Assembly (NCBI GenBank): GCA_963756515.1 | Contig: CAVWNV010000004.1 | Coordinates: forward strand, 62,001 to 126,000 | DNA length: 64,000 nt | DNA from: Bog-756 sp963756515 | GTDB taxonomy: Bacteria; Actinomycetota; Acidimicrobiia; Acidimicrobiales; RAAP-2 | Direction of reading: 5' to 3' | Shown: positions 58,535-64,000 of the stretch, one piece after another | How positions within the stretch are numbered: the stretch's first letter is position 1 | Layout of the letters: the number at the start of each line of letters is the position of its first letter | Notes under the pieces: generated by a model | Seen by the model: only the letters and a program-made list of their open reading frames with translations | Told to the model about the DNA's origin: nothing | Database searches by the model: none | Program-made: the position numbers and the translations under genes

Positions 58535-59050
58535 TCAGGGCTTGGCCACCATGATGACCCCGGCGGCCACGAGTACCACCGCCAGCCCGGCGGACAGGCC
58601 GGCCACCCGGAGGCACTCCCCCCGGAGCTCGGGGGTGGTCGTGTGGAGATCGGCCACCGTCGAGGGAGAGGAGACGGCCGCCTGCAGCCGACGCTCCGCC
58701 GGCCACAGCGCCATCTCGGCCACCAGCGCCACCGCGGCCCACACGGTCAGCCCGATGGTGATCCAGTCGTCGGAGAACGTCCAGTCGCCCCCGCTCATGG
58801 CCATCAGGGCCACGCCGAGCACCGGGATGAGGAAGAGGACGCGGCCGGCCCAGTTGACCCCGGGACGGTAGTAGCGCCGGACCGGTTCGGACCCCGGACC
58901 CGAGCCCCGGAGGGCCAGGGCGTAGGCGCCGGCCACGACCACGGCGCCCAGGCCGACCAGCGCCGCCAGCACATGGGCCAGCAGAACCACGTCGTAGCCT
59001 GCGTCCCGGGCGTGGGTGACCGCGGTCAGATACGGTTCAGGAAGGGCCAT
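58535..59050 (-). CDS. Four-helix membrane protein (DUF2269-like)
   Basis: A 171-residue integral membrane protein. DVVLLAHVLAALVGLGAVVVAGAYAL is the first helix with a conserved-looking HVLAAL, WAGRVLFLIPVLGVALMAM the second, WITIGLTVWAAVALVAEMALWPAERRL the third and AGLSAGLAVVLVAAGVIMVAKP the last. The short loops and His in helix 1 fit the DUF2269 or cytochrome-b-like integral membrane group, whose function is not settled. The ATG at 59050 is the start. It is transcribed divergently from the galT-like gene. Confidence 0.75.
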   Translation of the reverse strand: MALPEPYLTAVTHARDAGYDVVLLAHVLAALVGLGAVVVAGAYALALRGSGPGSEPVRRYYRPGVNWAGRVLFLIPVLGVALMAMSGGDWTFSDDWITIGLTVWAAVALVAEMALWPAERRLQAAVSSPSTVADLHTTTPELRGECLRVAGLSAGLAVVLVAAGVIMVAKP

Positions 59051-59253
59051 CGGAGCGATTCTGGCACCTGGTGGCGAGGTGGAGGCCCGCGCCCCATGGC
59101 GCGTCTGCGGTCCCTAGATTGCTACGTTAGAGAGTAGGGCTTTCGCCACGACCTGCCCACCAGGTTGAGGACGGGCGTCGAAGATCGGATCGAGGTGGCG
59201 AGCAGCATGCGTAGACAGAGCATTGACAACAGTGGGAGCCACACCCACTTCTG

Positions 59254-60246
59254 ATGAACCAGCTCCGACTCGATCCCCTGACCGGCCGCTGGGTGGTGGT
59301 GAGCACCGACCGGGCCACCCGACCCCAGGCATTCGCCCCCCGCATCGCCTCGATCCAGGCCGACACCTCCCGACCATGCCCCTTCTGCCCGGGCAACGAG
59401 GAGAACGTGACCCCGACCCTGGAGAGCCGGGACGCCGACGGCAAGTGGCTGGTGCGGGTGGTGCCGAACCTCTATCCGGCCTTCGAGGGCAACGCCCCCT
59501 TCGTCGTGACCAACCGCGGCCCCGTCTTCACCCAGGCCACGGCGGGTGGCATCCACGAGGTGTTCGTGCTCTCACCCGATCACGAGAACTCGTGGTCCAT
59601 GCTGAGCGACGAGCAGACCTCGGCGGTCATGTCCGCCGTCAGCGCCCGCATCCAGGAGCACGCCGCCATCCCCGGGCTCCGCTACAGCCAGGCCATCGTC
59701 AACGCCGGGCGCGAGGCCGGGGCCTCCATCGAGCACCCGCACGGCCAGCTGCTCGGGATGTCCTTCGTCCCCCGCGAGCTGGTCGAGGAGCAGGCCGGCT
59801 TCGCCCGGTTCGCCGGTCGCTGCCTGCTGTGCACCACGGTCGACGCCGAGGAGAACGTGAACCACCGGGTGGTCTACGCCGACGAGCGGGTGCTGGTCAT
59901 CTGCCCGTTCTGGAGCGGGGTCCCCTACGAGATGCTGGTCATCCCCCGGGCCCACGGGCCCCATCTGCACCACAGTCCCCCGGCCGACCTGGTGGCGGTG
60001 GGCAAGGCCCTGAAGGCCGCACTCGGAAGCCTCCGCGACGTGCTCGGGGACATCGCCTACAACCTGGTCTTCCACTCGGCCCCGTATCGGGCCCCGGAGC
60101 CCTACCACTGGCACGTCCACGTGGTGCCCAAGCTCACCACGGTGGCCGGGTTCGAACTCGGTACCGGCGTGCTGATCAACATCGTGAACCCGGAGCAGGC
60201 CGCCGAGGAGTTGGCCGTGCAGGTTCCGATGGCCCACGTCGGCTGA
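59254..60246 (+). CDS. galT: Galactose-1-phosphate uridylyltransferase-like (HIT superfamily) protein
   Basis: A 330-residue HIT-superfamily transferase. LDPLTGRWVVVSTDRATRPQ and the zinc pair C42-x2-C45 (CPFC) open it. VPNLYPAFEG follows, and ASIEHPHGQLLGMSFVP holds the HPH active site (H161-P-H163) where His carries the UMP. A second CLLC is near the middle, and YHWHVHVVPKLTTVAGFELGTG ends the second HIT half. It exchanges UMP between UDP-glucose and galactose-1-phosphate, or a related sugar phosphate. The ATG at 59254 has TTGACA about 25 bases upstream, but no sharp ribosome binding site. There are no other Leloir-pathway genes in view. Confidence 0.88.
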   Translation: MNQLRLDPLTGRWVVVSTDRATRPQAFAPRIASIQADTSRPCPFCPGNEENVTPTLESRDADGKWLVRVVPNLYPAFEGNAPFVVTNRGPVFTQATAGGIHEVFVLSPDHENSWSMLSDEQTSAVMSAVSARIQEHAAIPGLRYSQAIVNAGREAGASIEHPHGQLLGMSFVPRELVEEQAGFARFAGRCLLCTTVDAEENVNHRVVYADERVLVICPFWSGVPYEMLVIPRAHGPHLHHSPPADLVAVGKALKAALGSLRDVLGDIAYNLVFHSAPYRAPEPYHWHVHVVPKLTTVAGFELGTGVLINIVNPEQAAEELAVQVPMAHVG

Positions 60247-60278
60247 ACCTGACCGGCGGGTCCCGACCGGTGGGTTTG

Positions 60279-60312
60279 CCTGATCGGCTCCTTCGTTCAG
60301 AGCCGGGTCAGG
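60279..60312. terminator. Stem-loop between convergent galT-like and treS genes
   Basis: CCTGATCGGCTC (60279-60290) pairs with GAGCCGGGTCAGG (60300-60312), with a small mismatch or bulge in the middle and a 9-base loop. It overlaps the end of the treS reading frame and could stop transcription from both sides. Confidence 0.4.
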
Positions 60313-62059
60313 CCAGCTCGAAGCACTGTGACCCGTAGGGGGCCAGGGTGACCCGGTAGGGCTCGGTGCCGATCAACGGGAAGGCCACCCGACCCAGCAG
60401 CTCGATGGGCTGGCGCCCCACCCACCGCTCCACGTGGAGCTCGGCCGGCTGGGCCAGGCGGCTGAGGTTGTGCACGCACAGGACCGGGTTGACCGGACCC
60501 CGGTCGGGCTGATCCGGTGCCGAACGCACGAAGGCCAGCACCGACGGATTGGCCGACGAGATCACCTCGAGCAGCCCGGTCCCGAGGACAGGGAACTCGC
60601 GCCGGACGGCCAGGATGCGCCGCATCCAGTGCAGGAACGAGCTCGGGTTCCGCTGCTGGGCCTCCACGTTCACGGCCGAGTAGCCGTAGACCGGGTCCAT
60701 CAACGGGGGCAGGTACAGCTGGGCGAAGTCGGCCCGGCTGAACCCGCCGTTGCGGTCGGGCGTCCACTGCATGGGCGTGCGCACCGAGTCGCGGTCGCCG
60801 AGGTAGAGGTTGTCCCCCATCTGGATCTCGTCGCCGTAGTAGAGGACCGGACTGCCGCGCAGCGTGAACAGGAGATAGAAGAGGAGCTCCGACAGCCGTC
60901 GGTCGCGGTCGAGCAGCGGGGCCAGCCGTCGACCGATCCCCATGTGCCGCTTCATCCGGGGATCCTTGGCGTACTCGGAGAACAGGTAGTCGCGCTCCTC
61001 CTCGGTGACCATCTCGAGGGTCAGCTCGTCGTGGTTGCGCAGGAAGATGGCCCACTGGGCCCGGGGCGGGGCGTCGGGCGTGTGGGCCAGGATTTCGGTG
61101 ATGGGGTAGCTCTGTTCACGACGGACGGCCATGAAGAGCCGGGGCATGAGTGGGAAGTTGAAGCACAGGTGGCACTCGTCGCCGTCGCCGAAGTAGTCGG
61201 CCACGTCCGACGGCCAACCGTTGGCCTCGGCCAGGAGGATCCGACCCGGGTAGTGCTCCTCGAGCTCGGCCCGCATCCGGCGGATGAAGGCGTGGGTCTC
61301 GGGCAGGTTCTCCCCGGCCGTGCCGTCCTTTTGGAACAGGAACGGGACGGCGTCGAGCCGGAAGCCGTCGAGGCCGAGGTCGAGCCAGTAGCGCACCACG
61401 TTGAGCACGGCCTCGGCCACTTCGGGGTTCTCGTAGTTGAGATCGGGCTGATGGGAGTAGAAGCGGTGCCAGTAGTACTGGTCGCGCTGGGCGTCGTAGG
61501 CCCAGTTGGACCGCTCCACGTCGATGAAGACCACCCGGGCCTCCGGCCACCGCTGGTCGTCGTCGTTCCAGACGTACCAGTCGGCCTTGGGGTTGTCGCG
61601 GCTCTGCCGCGACTCGATGAACCAGGGGTTCTGGTCGCTGGTGTGGTTGATGACCAGGTCGGCGATGACCCGGATGCCCCGGGCGTGGGCCTCGTCGAGA
61701 AGCCGTTTCAGGTCGTCGACGGTGCCGCTCTCGGGGTGGACCGAGTAGTAGTCGCTGATGTCGTAGCCACCGTCGCGGAGCGGCGACGGGTAGAAGGGCA
61801 GCAGCCACAGGCAGTCGACGCCCAGCCACTGCAGGTAGTCCAACTTGGCGATGAGCCCGGGGATGTCCCCCACCCCGTCGTTGTTGCCGTCGAAGAAGCC
61901 CCGGATCAGCACCTCGTAGAAGACGGCCCGCTGGAACCAGAGGGGATCCTCCTCGGGTGGCGGCAGCGGGACCTGATGCGGGGGCATCTGGGTCAGGCCG
62001 CCGAGGGGTGCGAACGGCACCGTCAACGCCGGGGGTCCGGGCTGTGATTCAACGGCCAC
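60308..62059 (-). CDS. treS: Trehalose synthase (maltose alpha-D-glucosyltransferase), GH13
   Basis: A 583-residue GH13 enzyme with the TreS wording throughout. The start reads DPLWFQRAVFYEVLIRGFFD, followed by GDIPGLIAKLDYLQWLGVDCLWLLPFYPSP and VIADLVINHTSDQNPWF. The catalytic residues are the Asp in DGFRLDAVPFL (nucleophile), the Glu in ILLAEANGWP (acid/base) and the Asp in FLRNHDEL. It interconverts maltose and trehalose by intramolecular transfer and links trehalose to glycogen-type glucan. No fused maltokinase domain is present at the C-terminus. The GTG/ATG at 62059 opens a variable tail of about 35 residues. Confidence 0.95.
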   Translation of the reverse strand: MAVESQPGPPALTVPFAPLGGLTQMPPHQVPLPPPEEDPLWFQRAVFYEVLIRGFFDGNNDGVGDIPGLIAKLDYLQWLGVDCLWLLPFYPSPLRDGGYDISDYYSVHPESGTVDDLKRLLDEAHARGIRVIADLVINHTSDQNPWFIESRQSRDNPKADWYVWNDDDQRWPEARVVFIDVERSNWAYDAQRDQYYWHRFYSHQPDLNYENPEVAEAVLNVVRYWLDLGLDGFRLDAVPFLFQKDGTAGENLPETHAFIRRMRAELEEHYPGRILLAEANGWPSDVADYFGDGDECHLCFNFPLMPRLFMAVRREQSYPITEILAHTPDAPPRAQWAIFLRNHDELTLEMVTEEERDYLFSEYAKDPRMKRHMGIGRRLAPLLDRDRRLSELLFYLLFTLRGSPVLYYGDEIQMGDNLYLGDRDSVRTPMQWTPDRNGGFSRADFAQLYLPPLMDPVYGYSAVNVEAQQRNPSSFLHWMRRILAVRREFPVLGTGLLEVISSANPSVLAFVRSAPDQPDRGPVNPVLCVHNLSRLAQPAELHVERWVGRQPIELLGRVAFPLIGTEPYRVTLAPYGSQCFELA

Positions 62060-62101
62060 GTGCGCACGCTACCCGAGCCCCCCCGGCCGGGAGGTGACCT
62101 T

Positions 62102-63118
62102 TCAGCTGTCCGACGCGGTGTGTTCGCGGTCGGGTCGATCGGCCGGCGCCGGGCCCGTCAGGCGGGCCAACACCCGTTCGGCCGCCTCGTAGGGATCGAG
62201 GTCGCCGGCCACCATGGCGCCGTGGATGTCGTCGGCCCGGCCCTCGGCCATCAGGCCGTCGGCCTGCTCGGTGAGGCGGGCCACCAGGATCTGGTGGAAC
62301 TCGCCCTCCAACCGCCGGCGTCGATGCTGTTGCAGGGTGCCCTGTTCGATCTGGTGATGGCGGTGCCGGCCGATGGTGGCCCACAACTCCTCCACCCCCT
62401 CACCGGTGGTGGCCACGGTGTCCACGATGGGCGGACGCCAGGGACCGAGATCGGTGAGGTCCAGCATCAGCTCGAGGTCCCGTCGGGTGCTGCGGGCGTC
62501 GGGGCGGTCGGCCTTGTTGATCACGAACAAATCGGCGATCTCCAACAGCCCGGCTTTGTTGGCCTGGATGGCGTCGCCCCAACCCGGGTTCACCACCACG
62601 ACGGTGGTGTCGGTGGCCGCGGCCACCTCGACCTCCTGCTGGCCGACGCCCACCGTCTCGACCAGCACCACGGGCATGCCCACCGACGAGAGCACCCGCA
62701 CGGCGTCGGGCACGGCCACGGCCAGCCCGCCCAGGTGACCGCGGGTGGCCATGGAGCGGATGTACACACCGTCGTCGAGGGCGTGGCTGGGCATGCGCAC
62801 CCGGTCCCCGAGGATGGCGCCGCCGGAGAAGGGCGACGAGGGATCGACGGCCAGCACCGCCACCGGGCCGCCGGCGCCGAGTCCCTGCTGTCGGGCCAGC
62901 GTGATCAGCCGGTCGGTCAGGGTCGACTTGCCGGCACCGGGGGCGCCGGTGAGCCCCACCGTGTAGGCGTCACCGGGCCGGGAGTAGGCCAGGGCCGCCA
63001 CCGTCCGGGCCCGGGGACCACCCCGCTCGACCAGGGACAGCAGGTGGGCCAGGGCGGCCTGGTCGCCGTCCCGGGCCGCCTCGAACAGCACGGCGGGATC
63101 GGTCGGGCGGGCGGCCAT
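62102..63118 (-). CDS. meaB: Methylmalonyl-CoA mutase-associated GTPase MeaB
   Basis: A 338-residue G3E-type GTPase. VGLTGAPGAGKSTLTDRLI is the P-loop, AVDPSSPFSGGAILGDRVRM the switch I region with its conserved base-binding and metal residues, VETVGVGQQEVEVA switch II, and FVINKADRPDA the NKxD. The C-terminus carries dimerisation helices and ends in a short disordered tail. MeaB protects and reloads the adenosylcobalamin enzyme methylmalonyl-CoA mutase, used for propionyl-CoA from odd-chain or branched acyl-CoA; this agrees with the acyl-CoA genes in the window. No mutase gene is visible. The ATG is at 63118. Confidence 0.95.
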   Translation of the reverse strand: MAARPTDPAVLFEAARDGDQAALAHLLSLVERGGPRARTVAALAYSRPGDAYTVGLTGAPGAGKSTLTDRLITLARQQGLGAGGPVAVLAVDPSSPFSGGAILGDRVRMPSHALDDGVYIRSMATRGHLGGLAVAVPDAVRVLSSVGMPVVLVETVGVGQQEVEVAAATDTTVVVVNPGWGDAIQANKAGLLEIADLFVINKADRPDARSTRRDLELMLDLTDLGPWRPPIVDTVATTGEGVEELWATIGRHRHHQIEQGTLQQHRRRRLEGEFHQILVARLTEQADGLMAEGRADDIHGAMVAGDLDPYEAAERVLARLTGPAPADRPDREHTASDS

Positions 63119-63152
63119 GGAGTGTCGAGCGTACCGGGGACCGGACCGGTCG

Positions 63153-64000
63153 TCAGGATCGGGAGACGTGTGCCCCGAGCGAGACCAGCTTGCCGGCGAG
63201 ATCCTCGTAGCCCCGGTCCACGTGGTGGGCGTCGGTGATGACGGTCTCCCCGTCGGCCACCATGCCGGCCAGGACCAGGGCCGCCCCGGCCCGCACGTCG
63301 AAGGCCCGCACCGGGGCGCCGGACAGCCGCTCCACCCCCCTGACCACGGCGTGGTGGCCCTCGGTGCGGATGTCGGCGCCCATGCGGCGTAGCTCCTCCA
63401 CGTAGCGGAACCGACCGAAGAACAGGTTTTCGGTGACGATGCCGACCCCGTCGGCCACGGTCAGCAGAGTCACCAGCAGGGGCTTGTAGTCGGTGGCGAA
63501 ACCCGGATAGGGCAGGGTGGCCACGTCGACCGACTGCAGTCGTTGGGGCCGGTCCCGCACCGCCCGCAGGCCGTCCGGCTCCTGGGTGATGCCGATGCCG
63601 ATGGCGGACAGCTTGCGGATGAGCATGTCCATGTGGTCGGGACGGCCGTCTTCGACCACCACCTCGCCCCCGGCCAGGCCGGCCGCCACCAGGAACGTGG
63701 CCACCACCAACCGGTCGGGGATGACGGCGTGCGTGGCCGGGTGCAGCTCGTCGACCCCTTCGACCTCGATACGCGACGTGCCGGCCCCGGTGATCCGGGC
63801 CCCCATGGCGTTGAGGAAGTCGGCCAGGTCGGACACCTCGGGCTCGCGCGCCGCGTTCTCGATGACGGTGGTTCCCTTGGCCAGGACCGCGGCCATCAGC
63901 ACGTTGTCGGTACCGGTGTGACTGGGGTACTCGAGCACCACCCGGTTCCCCACCAGACGGGGGCGGGACGCCACGGTGGACTCGACCCGGCCCTCCACGT
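63153..64000 (-). CDS. murA: UDP-N-acetylglucosamine 1-carboxyvinyltransferase, C-terminal part (N-terminus outside window)
   Basis: About 282 residues of an EPSP/MurA-fold enzyme, ending at 63153 and still open at the right edge. SHTGTDNVLMAAVLAKGTTVIENAAREPEV is the MurA phrase around strand/helix of the inner domain, DFLNAMGARITGAGTSRIEVEGV, YPGFATDYKPLLVTLLTVADG and NLFFGRFRYVEELRRMGADI follow in family order, and the end is GYEDLAGKLVSLGAHVSR. It transfers enolpyruvate from PEP to UDP-GlcNAc, the first step of peptidoglycan synthesis. The N-terminal domain with the loop Cys lies beyond 64000. The active site therefore cannot be checked here. Genes meaB and murA run in the same direction, 34 bases apart. 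Confidence 0.95.
   Translation of the reverse strand, partial: VEGRVESTVASRPRLVGNRVVLEYPSHTGTDNVLMAAVLAKGTTVIENAAREPEVSDLADFLNAMGARITGAGTSRIEVEGVDELHPATHAVIPDRLVVATFLVAAGLAGGEVVVEDGRPDHMDMLIRKLSAIGIGITQEPDGLRAVRDRPQRLQSVDVATLPYPGFATDYKPLLVTLLTVADGVGIVTENLFFGRFRYVEELRRMGADIRTEGHHAVVRGVERLSGAPVRAFDVRAGAALVLAGMVADGETVITDAHHVDRGYEDLAGKLVSLGAHVSRS

Overview
The window looks like a high-GC actinobacterial chromosome, most likely from the class Acidimicrobiia. This placement is inferred from gene content: a secreted protein built from about 42-residue GYWLVASDGG-type repeats, an F420-type (FrhB-like) flavoprotein, many acyl-CoA genes, and frequent GTG/TTG starts with 4-base ATGA/GTGA gene overlaps. 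No rRNA genes, CRISPR array or complete insertion sequence were seen. One tRNA gene, Arg(CCT), lies at 15006-15078 on the minus strand.

Layout. 1-15.0 kb is an accessory-looking, visibly AT-richer stretch on the 3' side of tRNA-Arg. It holds a partial OafA-type acyltransferase, two decayed gene ends joined head to head (SnoaL-like and TetR C-terminal), a winged-helix regulator with its membrane partner and two operator-like dyads, a GT39-like membrane protein, a lipoprotein beta-propeller, peptide deformylase, adenosine deaminase-like, VOC, M48 peptidase, PASTA, GNAT and RidA genes. 15.3-31 kb is GC-rich: a TetR/MFS pair, an OYE-type oxidoreductase, CysQ-like phosphatase, thioesterase, a frameshifted amidohydrolase, aquaporin, a cysteine dioxygenase-rhodanese pair, a DMT permease, an MBL hydrolase, the repeat protein and a DnaQ-like exonuclease.

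31-40.6 kb is an acyl-CoA cluster. The minus-strand run is acyl-CoA dehydrogenase, CoA-transferase, two MaoC-type hot-dog proteins, a second acyl-CoA dehydrogenase and an MFS permease. Divergent to it are a thiolase-fold/OB-fold fusion without its catalytic cysteine and an SCP2-type thiolase. The set resembles the dehydrogenase, hydratase and aldolase sets that shorten steroid or branched side chains. 40.7-44.9 kb holds a diiron HDO-type enzyme, a GlpR/SepX-like membrane protein, YhhN, SDR and ABC ATPase genes. 44.9-48.96 kb is a second AT-richer island with gene remnants, a 28-residue membrane peptide and a large membrane protein.

48.96-64 kb has ychF, EthD-like and AhpD-like genes, and then the most interesting block: cysH, a siroheme sulfite reductase and an FrhB/FpoF-like F420 flavoprotein in one minus-strand run, with a siroheme-synthase gene divergent. 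The cysH leader can fold to hide its ribosome binding site. After it come a cytochrome P450, a membrane protein, galT-like, treS, meaB and the C-terminal part of murA, which runs off the right edge.
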